A stretch of 64,000 bases of DNA from NCBI GenBank assembly GCA_966212235.1, contig CBIHPP010000002.1, positions 372,001 through 436,000 on the forward strand, given 5' to 3'. The translations under genes and the position numbers were made by a program. Of this stretch, positions 51,229 through 59,059 are shown one piece after another. The notes below the pieces were generated by a model. That model was not told the origin of the DNA, made no database searches, and saw nothing but the letters and a program-made list of their open reading frames with translations. Every line of letters starts with the position of its first letter. Positions within the stretch are counted from its first letter, which is position 1. This DNA is from Niastella sp966212235 (GTDB lineage: Bacteria > Bacteroidota > Bacteroidia > Chitinophagales > Chitinophagaceae).

Positions 51229-51801
51229 ATGGATCCAAAGCAACTACTGAAAGAACATATAGGGAAAACCGCTAAACTTTCGGATGATGAGTTCGACGAC
51301 TTCTTTAACTGCTTCACAGCGGAATGTTATAAAAAAGGAGAATACATTTTTGCCGCAGGCGATAGAATAGATTGTGAATATTTTGTGGTTAGCGGTTGTA
51401 TTAAAACCTTTTATGTAAATGACAATCTGAAAATGTTTGTTATGCAGTTTGCGATGCCTGCATGTTGGGCATCTGATTATAGTGCCTTATACGGCGGCAC
51501 AAAAGCCACTATCAATATAGGTTGTATAACAGACACGGAAGTGTTGCGCCTGTCGCACAAAGACCGGGAAAACGCCTGTAAAAAGAGCCATCAGCTAGAA
51601 CATTTTTTTCGCTCCCGCATGACGAGTGAATATGTGGCTTCGCAGAAAAGATTATTGAGCACGATGAACAACGACGTGAAATACCGGTATGAAGAACTGA
51701 TAACTTTATTCCCTGAATTGTACAATATGGTGCCCAAACGATTGATCGCTGCTTATTTGGGTGTTTCGAGGGAAACACTCTATCGCCTGAACAACTCCTG
51801 A
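51229..51801 (+). CDS. Crp/Fnr-family transcriptional regulator
   Basis: Regulator of 190 residues. The cyclic-nucleotide-binding-like domain is at about 20-125 (FNCFTAECYKKGEYIFAAGDRIDCEYFVVSGCIKTFYVNDNLKMFVMQFAMPACWASDYSALYGGTKATINIGCITDTEVLRLS). The C-terminal winged helix is at about 145-188 (YRYEELITLFPELYNMVPKRLIAAYLGVSRETLYRLNNS). The cysteine pattern of Fnr is absent, and so is the cAMP-binding arginine motif. This form is very common in Bacteroidetes, usually controlling a neighbouring gene; the NTF2-like gene 138 bases downstream is a candidate. Confidence 0.9.
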   Translation: MDPKQLLKEHIGKTAKLSDDEFDDFFNCFTAECYKKGEYIFAAGDRIDCEYFVVSGCIKTFYVNDNLKMFVMQFAMPACWASDYSALYGGTKATINIGCITDTEVLRLSHKDRENACKKSHQLEHFFRSRMTSEYVASQKRLLSTMNNDVKYRYEELITLFPELYNMVPKRLIAAYLGVSRETLYRLNNS

Positions 51802-51939
51802 AATATGATGTGCCTCACGCAATCCTCTTTTGTATTCTTCAAAACTTTATGTTGTACTAAGGACCAAAGAAAGATGTGATCTGCATCACACAATTTTCCT
51901 TTTTACCCTTCATACATTCGTGTGATAAACACCAATGAT

Positions 51940-52320
51940 ATGACAACTCAGCAAACAGATAAAACTGCCATTGCGCAGGCATTGGAGAAATATTATTTTG
52001 AAGGCAGTTATGAAGGCGATTTGAATAAACTGAACTGCATCTTTCATCCTGACAGCTTGTTGTTCGGCGATGTAAAAGGACAACCTTATGCCAAAACAGT
52101 AGCTGAATGGCTGGATGTAGTAGCGCATCGCCAAAGTCCGAAGGATTCCGGCAAACCATTTAAAGGGGATATTCTGAACATTCAGGTAATAAACTCTATC
52201 GCCATTGCCGAGGTACATGTGAAAGCGTATGATATGCTCTATCATGATTTCCTATCATTGCACCGGATCAATGGCAACTGGCTCATTGTTAACAAGATCA
52301 TGAGCGGTATTGAACAGTAA
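51940..52320 (+). CDS. NTF2-like protein (putative lumazine-binding type)
   Basis: A 126-residue protein of the SnoaL/NTF2-like cone fold, Lumazine_bd_2 type: IAQALEKYYFEGSYEGDLNKLNCIFHPDSLLFGDVKGQPYAKTVAEWLDVVAHRQSPKDSGKPFKGDILNIQVINSIAIAEVHVKAYDMLYHDFLSLHRINGNWLIVNKIM. The ATG at 51940 is preferred to the GTG at 51922. No catalytic residues can be assigned; many such proteins are found near Crp/Fnr or AraC regulators. Follows the Crp/Fnr-family gene on the same strand. Confidence 0.87.
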   Translation: MTTQQTDKTAIAQALEKYYFEGSYEGDLNKLNCIFHPDSLLFGDVKGQPYAKTVAEWLDVVAHRQSPKDSGKPFKGDILNIQVINSIAIAEVHVKAYDMLYHDFLSLHRINGNWLIVNKIMSGIEQ

Positions 52321-52500
52321 ATAAATTTCCCAGTATAGATCAAAGTCTCGCGGTATATTGCTAATGAAATAATCGACAGCGCCAGGTGCAATGAACTTTA
52401 CATCATCTTCACCAATTTGCACCTGGGGCTGGTTATTTGCATGGTCTTCGCGGACAATCTGCTTATGAGCTCGCCTGATTCCTATCCAAACATTTGCAGT
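52321..52500 (-). pseudogene. Fragment of a glycosyltransferase-like gene
   Basis: On the minus strand one frame stays open for 60 codons and reads like an internal piece of a GT25-like glycosyltransferase: a SHxxIV-like stretch (AHKQIVREDHANNQPQ), then an EDD acidic motif (IGEDDVKFIAPGAVDYFIS) and a DFDLY segment. It has no start codon; the upstream end abuts the stop of the repeat-protein gene and the downstream end abuts the NTF2-like gene. It therefore looks like a remnant left by deletion. The family call is from memory of motif order and is moderate. Confidence 0.5.
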
Positions 52501-52508
52501 AAAAGACC

Positions 52509-53795
52509 TTAATAATAATAATCAAATTGGATCCGGTCGCCTGCCAATAAAACATACGAACCGTTTAAAGCAGGATTGTATGTTAAGGTCGTTCCGCTTA
52601 CCCCATAGGCCGCATTGCTGATTCTGCTGCCATTGATATACATTTTTACCCTGCTGTTAGCCGATTTGGTTTGAGTTAAGGTAAAACCCGTTTGAGCGGC
52701 GGTAGCAGTAAACTCATCTGCTACTTCCAGTACGGCAGCAGAGATAGTGCCGCCCGATATGGTAATATTTGTTCCCGCAGTAGCCACCGTTCCATTGGCC
52801 ATTAATATTTGAGAAACCAAACCACCGGATTTCACAATAGAAGTACCGGTTATGGCGCCGTTTGAAGTAAAGGCGCCGCTTGTATTGACAAGCGTCACGC
52901 TGGTATTCCCCAATTGAATTTTATTACTGGCGTTTACGACTGCACCATTGCCAATAGCGGTAGCATTGGTCAATGCACTACTGGATACATCGGCAACATA
53001 ACCTATAATTGTATTGTTGCTTCCCGTGGTATTACTGCCCATGGCGCCAAATCCGATCGCTATATTGTTACTTCCTGAGCTGTTGTTATACAAAGACTCT
53101 CCTCCAATAGAAGTATTCTTATTTCCCCCGTCATTACCCTGCATCGCTTCCTGGCCAAAAGCCGCATTTTGAGAACCGGAGCTATTACTAACCATAGCAA
53201 GATAACCATATGCGCTATTGTGGTGGCCGCTGGAATTTGCTTCCATTGCCTGAAGACCCACTGCCGTGTTACTGCTTCCACTTGAATTGCCCGACATGGC
53301 CTGTCTTCCGATGGCAACGTTTTCGTTGGAAGTAGTATTGGCGTTCAAAGCCTGGTATCCAATGGCAATATTATCATCGCCAGTCGTAATGTTGGATATC
53401 GCCCCAACGCCTATACCTATATTCCTGTCAGCGGTAGTTAATGTGCCTGTTGTTCTATGGCCGAGCAATAAACTGTTCGAAAAATTAGTTCCTCCTTGCT
53501 TGGCATCAATAAGTCCGTCCAGGCTGGTGACCAAAACAGCTGTCCATACGCCTGCTTTATATACATATATCCCGGCAGTGCCGTTGGTTTGATACACCAT
53601 CAACCCTTCGGCTGGTGAGCTAATGGCTATGCGTTGGGCGGAGGTCATGCGAGGTATCAACAGCCCCCTGTCCGTGGAGGTTATATCCAACTGGGCGGAA
53701 GCGTTCGGTGTTGTAGTACCGATGCCTATTTGCGACTGGGCGCTTACAGAGACTAACAGTAAAGAAATGATTACTAAATGTTGAAATAGTTTCAT
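52509..53795 (-). CDS. Exported repeat protein with trimeric-adhesin-head-like motifs
   Basis: Exported protein of 428 residues with signal peptide (to SAQ, about 21). Residues about 24-95 resemble the N-terminal domain of Bacteroidetes surface/fibre proteins (GIGTTTPNASAQLDITSTDRGLLIPRMTSAQRIAI). From about 120 to 270 there are six to seven repeats of about 23 residues with the pattern SSGSxNxAxGxxAM or similar (NENVAIGRQAMSGNSSGSSNTAVGLQAMEANSSGHHNSAYGYLAM and on), like YadA/Hia head repeats. The C-terminal part (about 330-428) is a beta-rich domain ending in FDYYY. No YadA membrane anchor is seen. It lies next to the type IX cargo gene, 49 bases apart, and probably is a surface or fibre protein. 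Confidence 0.8.
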   Translation of the reverse strand: MKLFQHLVIISLLLVSVSAQSQIGIGTTTPNASAQLDITSTDRGLLIPRMTSAQRIAISSPAEGLMVYQTNGTAGIYVYKAGVWTAVLVTSLDGLIDAKQGGTNFSNSLLLGHRTTGTLTTADRNIGIGVGAISNITTGDDNIAIGYQALNANTTSNENVAIGRQAMSGNSSGSSNTAVGLQAMEANSSGHHNSAYGYLAMVSNSSGSQNAAFGQEAMQGNDGGNKNTSIGGESLYNNSSGSNNIAIGFGAMGSNTTGSNNTIIGYVADVSSSALTNATAIGNGAVVNASNKIQLGNTSVTLVNTSGAFTSNGAITGTSIVKSGGLVSQILMANGTVATAGTNITISGGTISAAVLEVADEFTATAAQTGFTLTQTKSANSRVKMYINGSRISNAAYGVSGTTLTYNPALNGSYVLLAGDRIQFDYYY

Positions 53796-53844
53796 TGTAG
53801 AAAAATTTAATTGTAGGTTTTCTGATTAGTGGTTCAGGCTCGTA

Positions 53845-54819
53845 TTATTGTATCACTACTTTTTTTACAGTAGCGTTTGCTTTAAATAAATAAACGCCTT
53901 TTGCATACCGGCTTACATCGATATATTTTGTTCCTGCATTTAATTGCTGCTGCCACACCAGTTTGCCATCTGTGGTGTACAATGCAAGTACGGCGGTAGT
54001 AGTTAACTGCACGGTGAGTACATTATTGGTTACCGGGTTGGCTGTTATGGAAAAAAGTTTGTCGGTGGCTGTAAACTGAAGTATTCTCAGATTACTGTAG
54101 CTATTCCGCCCATCCATATCAGTTTGTAATATGCGGTAATAATTAATGCCGGTTACAGGTGTTGCATGCACATAGCTGTACCTGCTAGCGATGTTGCTGT
54201 TGCCTGCGGCTGGCAGCACGCCAATACCTGTCCAGTTAATACCATTGCTGCTGTGCTGCACTTCAAAATCGCGGGTGTTTTGTTCCTGTGCGGTAGCCCA
54301 TTGCAACAACGCCGTTTGGTTTTGTTGGGCAGCGGAAAACGAACGCCAAACCAGCGGCAAGGGATTTAACAACCCGGCCAGTGTAATTTCGTTAAGCACA
54401 ACACCACTTAGCCCGGTAGTAAGTATAAAATTATTTGTTGCGTCCCGGGTAGCGATAGGATAGTTAGTCCAGGATGTTCCATTATATATATTGAGGGTAA
54501 GGTCGCCTTCAGCAATACCATTCAGCTCAGCGCCGTCGGTATAATTGATCTGCAACGAACCACTAAAAGGGTTGGTGTTGTTTGTGTATTGATATACACT
54601 GGTAATATGAGGATTTGAAGCTGGGTGAATGAGCGTCCCGGATATGGTCAGTGTATTATCGCTGAGTGTATAATTTGCGGAAGGGGTGAGCGTTAAGCCC
54701 TCTGTCTTAAAAACGGTTCCCCCCACAATCGTCATATCGGTACCGGCCGTCAATTTTAAAATCTGGGCACTTGACTTATGCGCAAATAACACGCAGGAAA
54801 AAAAGAACAAAAGTTTCAT
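53845..54819 (-). CDS. Secreted protein with type IX secretion C-terminal sorting domain
   Basis: Exported protein of 324 residues; signal peptide ends around SSAQ (19). The N-terminal 150 residues form a beta-rich domain of unknown role (LTAGTDMTIVGGTVFKTEGLTLTPSANYTLSDNTLTISGT). Next comes a fibronectin-like module (LVWRSFSAAQQNQTALLQWATAQEQNTRDFEVQHSSNGINWTGIGVLPAAGNSNIASRYSYVHATPVTGINYYRILQTDMDGRNSYS), very common in Bacteroidetes surface proteins. The last 70 residues are a T9SS sorting domain (ITANPVTNNVLTVQL ... YAKGVYLFKANATVKKVVIQ). Probably co-transcribed with the repeat protein gene downstream on the same strand. Confidence 0.88.
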   Translation of the reverse strand: MKLLFFFSCVLFAHKSSAQILKLTAGTDMTIVGGTVFKTEGLTLTPSANYTLSDNTLTISGTLIHPASNPHITSVYQYTNNTNPFSGSLQINYTDGAELNGIAEGDLTLNIYNGTSWTNYPIATRDATNNFILTTGLSGVVLNEITLAGLLNPLPLVWRSFSAAQQNQTALLQWATAQEQNTRDFEVQHSSNGINWTGIGVLPAAGNSNIASRYSYVHATPVTGINYYRILQTDMDGRNSYSNLRILQFTATDKLFSITANPVTNNVLTVQLTTTAVLALYTTDGKLVWQQQLNAGTKYIDVSRYAKGVYLFKANATVKKVVIQ

Positions 54820-55147
54820 TGTCAGCAGTTTTGTTTTTAAAATGATGATAACAAGAAGCGCTGTCGCCGGGATATTGAATTATTCCTGCGTTTAAGGGAA
54901 TGAGTGATAATGGAAGGTTTAAACAGGCTGTCTTGCTGAAAGAATAAAAATAGAATAATATGTATAACGGCTGCCAATAAATGTTAATGGTTTTGGTTAT
55001 GTAATGTTTTCAATTACAATCGCTAAGGGTAACTCTTTAAATTTAATCAAAGTTTAGCATGAAGAATAAGGAGTCTTTAACACACATTAATGCCGTGCAA
55101 TCTTACATGTTATGTTAGATTTGTACAAGAGGGCAAATTTTTAGATC
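54820..55147. other. Gene-free stretch
   Basis: AT-rich, no coding frame of note on either strand. It contains the promoter-like TAGATTTG at 55116-55123 and nothing else I can assign. Confidence 0.6.
55116..55123 (+). promoter_or_regulatory. -7 promoter element TAGATTTG
   Basis: Exact TAnnTTTG match, 24 bases before the ATG of the DUF433 remnant. It suggests the remnant kept its own promoter. Confidence 0.45.
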
Positions 55148-55255
55148 ATGACTTCATCACTTTTAGATAGAATTACTATCCAACCTGGACTAATGGGAGG
55201 CAAGCCTATGATACGAGGTTTACGTTTTCCTATAAGTGATACCACTGGCAATTAG
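55148..55255 (+). pseudogene. Truncated DUF433-family antitoxin-like gene
   Basis: Encodes only 35 residues: LLDRITIQPGLMGGKPMIRGLRFPISD is the N-terminal half of a DUF433 domain, a VapB-like antitoxin/DNA-binding module of about 75 residues. The frame then ends in TAG after an unrelated TTGN. The helical C-terminal half and the usual partner, a DUF5615 PIN-like toxin, are absent downstream. Probably a deletion remnant of a toxin-antitoxin pair. Confidence 0.7.
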
Positions 55256-55436
55256 ATCAAAGGCGCCCAACTTAAAATTGCCGGTCATTGCTTCCTATCC
55301 ATTACCCCCAATAATTGACTTGCTCCGCTTTTAACATTCGTGTACCCTTTTTCTTGGTTCTACAAAAACAATACTGACCGACCAATAATTAAAATTTCTG
55401 TGTTTTGTAATACTTGTACGGCATATGCAATAAAAC

Positions 55437-55466
55437 AAAAAAGGCTACTCTTGTTAGAGCAGCCAA
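55437..55466 (-). terminator. Terminator-like hairpin (minus strand)
   Basis: GGCT-a-CTC against GAG-c-AGCC with TTGTTA loop; on the minus strand followed by six T. Third of three hairpins downstream of tRNA-Met. Confidence 0.6.
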
Positions 55467-55511
55467 TCCAATGTATCCAGAGTTGAAATTTTACTTCTAT
55501 GCCCCAAAAAC

Positions 55512-55541
55512 AAAAATCCCAGACTTTGTAAGCCTGGGATT
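55512..55541 (-). terminator. Terminator hairpin (minus strand)
   Basis: AATCCCAG/CTGGGATT perfect 8-bp stem with an 11-base loop; T run on the minus strand. Second of three hairpins after tRNA-Met. The gene-free stretch 55256-55622 holds these hairpins and no recognisable gene. Confidence 0.7.
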
Positions 55542-55585
55542 CTACCTTTCGTCGTTCGTACCCGCGCTGGGAGTTGAATCCAAAC

Positions 55586-55614
55586 AAAAAGCCTTCACTT
55601 TCGTGAAGGCTTTT
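55586..55614. terminator. Terminator hairpin after tRNA-Met
   Basis: AAAAAGCCTTCAC / GTGAAGGCTTTT with TTTC loop, perfect stem, A and T runs on both sides; begins nine bases beyond the 3' end of tRNA-Met (minus strand). Confidence 0.85.
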
Positions 55615-55622
55615 AATCTCTG

Positions 55623-55696
55623 TAGCGCGAATGGGACTTGAACCCATCACCTCTGGGTTATGAATCCAGTGCTCTAACCAACTGAGCTATCGCGCC
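55623..55696 (-). tRNA. tRNA-Met (CAU)
   Basis: Standard cloverleaf of 74 bases: acceptor GGCGCGA/TCGCGCT (first pair G-U), D stem GCTC/GAGC with the nine-base loop AGTTGGTTA, anticodon loop TTCATAA, T arm ATGGG-TTCAAGT-CCCAT, discriminator A. The CAU anticodon fits elongator Met; an Ile2 tRNA (lysidine-modified CAU) is not excluded. Initiator features (C1-A72 mismatch, three G-C pairs in the anticodon stem) are missing. The anticodon stem has one A-C mismatch (31-39). CCA is not encoded. Confidence 0.93.
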
Positions 55697-55716
55697 ATTT
55701 TTATGTTTGTGTTTAT

Positions 55717-55757
55717 GTTGAACCCGGGTCCGCCGGCTGGCGGATATGAATCCAACA
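55717..55757. repeat. Imperfect palindrome with TCCGCCGGCTGGCGGA core
   Basis: The core palindrome at 55729-55744 is perfect. Outer arms (TGTTG against CAACA and beyond) pair with several mismatches, making a hairpin of about 41 bases just upstream of tRNA-Met on its strand. The core matches the TCCGCYRGCTRGCGGA pattern also present at 10139-10154, so it may be a dispersed intergenic repeat. Confidence 0.65.
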
Positions 55758-55983
55758 CTTTTCCATTTTTATCCCCGCTTGTCAGGGATGTGATTAATGG
55801 GGTGCAAAAATATAAAAAAATGGGGTTTCTAAAAATTTTATTAAGCACTTCTGTTACAATTATTTAAGGGAAAATAGGCTTTTGAGCGCCTTTTCCCTTA
55901 AATCCGCCGGAATTTAGTCCCGGATACTCCATAAATGATCGTATTGTATGCACAAATTGTAATTTACTGTACAAATCAATTCC

Positions 55984-57012
55984 ATGAAACGGTCTTTGCT
56001 TGCTCTGACGATCCCCTTCCTTTCGGTTGTGTGCATGGCGCAGGAGAACCTTGTGCAAACCGCTGACCGGTTTATCAATAGTTTGACCGCAGTACAACAG
56101 AAAAAGGTGCAGTATTCCTTTACCGACGACGAGCGTTTTAACTGGCATTTTGTTCCCAGATCCGACCGTAAAGGCATTCCACTGGAAGAATTGAATGAAC
56201 AACAAAAAAAAGCTGGTTTCGATTTGTTAAGCGTCTGTTTAAGCAAACGCGGCATGCAACATGTGACTGACATTATTCAATTGGAAACCATCTTAAAAGA
56301 ACTGGAAGGCCGGGGCAACAATGATCATTACCGCGATGCCGGTAAATACTATTTCACCATTTTTGGAAAGCCGGCTGAAAAAGGTACCTGGGGCTGGCGC
56401 CTGGAAGGACATCATATTTCATTTACATTTTCTGCCGATAACAACCGTATTGTGTCCGGCACACCCGGTTTTTTGGGTGCTAACCCGGCTATTGTACCCA
56501 ACGGTGTTCAAAAAGGAAAAGAAACATTGGCGGCCGAAACTGATGGCGGTTTTACTTTATTGCAATCACTCTCTAATGAACAGTTATCCAGGGCTGTAAT
56601 TAATGAAAAAGCATTGCCGGAGATCATTACGTTCAATAAGCGAAAGGCAATGATCGAACATCCGCAGGGAATCCGGTATAACGAATTAAATAAGGAGCAA
56701 CAAGCCTTGTTTATAAAGCTGATTCAGGTATATATTCATCGATATACCAAATTATTTGCCGATGATATGATGAAAGAGCTTACAGCAGCCGGCCTCGATA
56801 AACTGCAGTTTGCCTGGGCAGGTTCGCAGCAACGCCAAAATACCGACGGATATTATTACCGGATACAAGGCCCAACGATCATTATCGAGTACGACAATAC
56901 ACAAAATAATGCCAACCATGTGCACTCGGTCTTGCGCGACCTGAAGCACGATTTTGGTACCGATGAACTGGCCGAACATTATCATACAAATCATGTTGCC
57001 GGCGGCCAATAA
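55984..57012 (+). CDS. DUF3500-domain protein, exported
   Basis: Exported protein of 342 residues; signal peptide ends at CMAQ (20). The rest fits DUF3500: FINSLTAVQQKKVQYSFTDDERFNWHFVPRSDRKGIPLEELNEQQKKAGFDLLSVCLSKRG, then YYFTIFGKPAEKGTWGWRLEGHHISFTFS, GTPGFLGANPAIVPNG and, near the end, GPTIIIEYDNTQNNANHVHSVLRDLKHDFGTDELAEHY. The conserved RLEGHHxS and NHVHS motifs suggest a metal or active site, but the family's function is unknown. Single gene followed by a hairpin at 57090-57115. Confidence 0.9.
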   Translation: MKRSLLALTIPFLSVVCMAQENLVQTADRFINSLTAVQQKKVQYSFTDDERFNWHFVPRSDRKGIPLEELNEQQKKAGFDLLSVCLSKRGMQHVTDIIQLETILKELEGRGNNDHYRDAGKYYFTIFGKPAEKGTWGWRLEGHHISFTFSADNNRIVSGTPGFLGANPAIVPNGVQKGKETLAAETDGGFTLLQSLSNEQLSRAVINEKALPEIITFNKRKAMIEHPQGIRYNELNKEQQALFIKLIQVYIHRYTKLFADDMMKELTAAGLDKLQFAWAGSQQRQNTDGYYYRIQGPTIIIEYDNTQNNANHVHSVLRDLKHDFGTDELAEHYHTNHVAGGQ

Positions 57013-57089
57013 CGGTGCTCATTGAATTGCAATGCACCTATCATTATTTCTTGCACGTGTTCTAAAAAACGCCCACCTTTGCCATCAGG

Positions 57090-57115
57090 AAAAGGCTTCA
57101 ACGCAGGAGCCTTTT
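57090..57115 (+). terminator. Intrinsic terminator after the DUF3500 gene
   Basis: AAAAGGCT pairs with AGCCTTTT around TCAACGCAGG; 78 bases after the stop codon. It is followed by TTCTGAGCGAAGTCGAA, a short sequence I have often seen between genes in Bacteroidetes. Confidence 0.75.
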
Positions 57116-57140
57116 GTTCTGAGCGAAGTCGAAGAATATT

Positions 57141-57148
57141 TAATTTTG
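57141..57148 (+). promoter_or_regulatory. -7 promoter element TAATTTTG, probably leaderless start
   Basis: Exact TAnnTTTG match ending six bases before the helicase ATG at 57154. Transcription would start at or next to the ATG, so the mRNA may be leaderless. It supports ATG 57154 over the in-frame ATG at 57022, which lies before the upstream terminator. Confidence 0.6.
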
Positions 57149-57153
57149 GTATT

Positions 57154-59016
57154 ATGTCTGCAGCAGGTAACAACCATGATCAACCTTTGAAGAAAAAAGT
57201 GCTTACTGATCAGCAAACGGCTATCATCAATTCCAACGGTAATCTCAGGATCAATGCGGTTGCTGGTTCAGGTAAAACCACTACCATTATTGAATATGCG
57301 GCGTCACGGCCTGTAAATGCACGCATTTTGTATCTCGCATTTAATAAATCGGTTAAGTTAGAGGCTACCCGTAAGTTTGCGGAGGTTGGTCTTGCCAATA
57401 CAAAAGTAGAAACAGCTCACTCGCTGGCTTACAAACACATCGTCTTCCGGTTCAATTATAAAGTAAAGGCGCAGGGGTATAAGAACAGTGAAATTTGTCA
57501 GCTGCTCGACATTCGTGGCAATGGGGAGAAACATGCCGAATTTGTCATTGCCAATCATATCAGCAAATTCGTTACGTATTTCTGTAATAGTGATAAGGCG
57601 AAGGTGCAAGACCTTAATTACCTCGACACTATAGTGGATGCGCAGGCCAGGACTTTTGTTCGTACATTTTATAAATTCATTGAAGATGGTACGCGTTTGT
57701 TACTGGCGAAAATGGATAGGGGTGAGATAGAGATCACGCACGACTTTTACCTGAAGAAATTCCAATTGTCTAATCCTGATCTGCCCTATGATTATATTCT
57801 CTTTGATGAGGCCCAGGATGCTTCTGCTGCCATGCTCGATGTTTTTATGAAACAAAAAGCGACTAAAGTAATTGTAGGCGACACCCATCAACAGATCTAT
57901 GGCTGGCGGCATGCGGTGAATTCATTGGATAAAGCTGATTTCAATACATTGCAATTATCAGCCAGTTTCCGGTTCACACAGGACATCGCTAATCTCGCAA
58001 CCGAAATTCTTTCCTGGAAAAATCATTTATTCGAATGCAAACCAGTTGCTATTACCGGTAAAGGCACTGGTAAAAAAGAAGTTACAAAAGCAACCATTGC
58101 CCGCACCAACCTGGGTTTGTTGTTGAAGGCTATTGAATTTATTACCGATAACACCAAGGTGAAGCATATTTACTTTGAAGGCAATATCAGTTCCTATATG
58201 TATGCCGATGATGGGGCTTCGCTCTACGATGTATTGAGTTTGTATAATGGCAATCATGACCGCATTCGCGATAAACTGGTTGGTTCCATGAAAGACATGG
58301 ACGACCTGGAAGAATACGTTGAAAAAACAGAAGATCATCAACTGGCTACCATGATTGAAATAGTGCGCGAGTATGGTAATGAAATACATGGTATTATTAA
58401 ATCGCTCAAAGAACTGCAAACCGGTGACGAAGACAGACACAAAGCAGAAATGATCTTTTCTACCGTTCACCGTTCGAAGGGAATGGAATATGATGTGGTG
58501 TACCTGGTGAATGATTTCCTGAGTGAGAGCAAGCTGAAAGAGTTAAAAGAAAAACATAAAAGCGATAAGACCGCCGCTTTTGATACTGCCCGGCTTAATG
58601 AAGAAATTAATTTACTGTATGTGGCAATTACCCGCACCAAAAATAGCCTGCACATTCCTGAAACCTTGTTGCCTAAAGAATTTCCTGTTTCTCCCCGGAT
58701 AATAAAAGTAAAAGTCAGGGAAACAAACTTTGATTATAATAGTTACTTTTCTGAAAAGGCAGCAGCTGCTGCTAAACAATCACCCGCTAAAAAGAAGCCG
58801 GTAGCCAAACCTGCTCCGGTACAGGCTTATACGGTATTTCGTAACAGAGAAGTAAATAAAGATGCCAACAAACCCTGGACCGAGGAACAGGATGAGGAAC
58901 TGAAGGATTTTTATGATGATGGTACTTCCATTAGTAAAATAGCCGCCCACTTCGGCCGCACCAGGGGCGCCATCATTGCGCGCATGAAGAAATTGGACCT
59001 CTACTTTGATGAGTAA
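57154..59016 (+). CDS. UvrD/Rep-superfamily ATP-dependent helicase with C-terminal SANT-like tail
   Basis: Superfamily 1 DNA helicase of 620 residues, resembling the FBH1-like bacterial group. Q-motif/Walker A: LTDQQTAIINSNGNLRINAVAGSGKTTTIIEYA; motif Ia region: ILYLAFNKSVKLEA; Walker B: YILFDEAQDASAAMLDVF; motif III: VIVGDTHQQIYGWRHAVNSL; motif IV: LSASFRF; motif V: FSTVHRSKGMEYDVVYLVND; motif VI: NLLYVAITRTKNSLHIP. A Lys/Ala/Pro-rich linker follows, then a C-terminal module of about 55 residues (KPWTEEQDEELKDFYDDGTSISKIAAHFGRTRGAIIARMKKLDLY) that looks like a SANT/Myb-type helix-turn-helix. Likely a DNA repair helicase; the added DNA-binding tail is notable. Confidence 0.92.
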   Translation: MSAAGNNHDQPLKKKVLTDQQTAIINSNGNLRINAVAGSGKTTTIIEYAASRPVNARILYLAFNKSVKLEATRKFAEVGLANTKVETAHSLAYKHIVFRFNYKVKAQGYKNSEICQLLDIRGNGEKHAEFVIANHISKFVTYFCNSDKAKVQDLNYLDTIVDAQARTFVRTFYKFIEDGTRLLLAKMDRGEIEITHDFYLKKFQLSNPDLPYDYILFDEAQDASAAMLDVFMKQKATKVIVGDTHQQIYGWRHAVNSLDKADFNTLQLSASFRFTQDIANLATEILSWKNHLFECKPVAITGKGTGKKEVTKATIARTNLGLLLKAIEFITDNTKVKHIYFEGNISSYMYADDGASLYDVLSLYNGNHDRIRDKLVGSMKDMDDLEEYVEKTEDHQLATMIEIVREYGNEIHGIIKSLKELQTGDEDRHKAEMIFSTVHRSKGMEYDVVYLVNDFLSESKLKELKEKHKSDKTAAFDTARLNEEINLLYVAITRTKNSLHIPETLLPKEFPVSPRIIKVKVRETNFDYNSYFSEKAAAAAKQSPAKKKPVAKPAPVQAYTVFRNREVNKDANKPWTEEQDEELKDFYDDGTSISKIAAHFGRTRGAIIARMKKLDLYFDE

Positions 59017-59059
59017 TAATCAACCTGTTGCCTGCAAGTAAAGGAAGGGGAAAGAAAAA

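Noticed and set aside
52600..53500. Tail-fibre-like repeats as a sign of a prophage
   Set aside because: No capsid, portal, terminase, integrase or lysis genes are nearby. The protein has a signal peptide and sits beside a type IX cargo, so a surface protein is more likely.
55565..55590. GGGAGTTGAATCC resembling a tRNA T arm on the plus strand
   Set aside because: The T stem does not pair, the TTCGAA-type loop is missing and no other tRNA arms can be folded around it.
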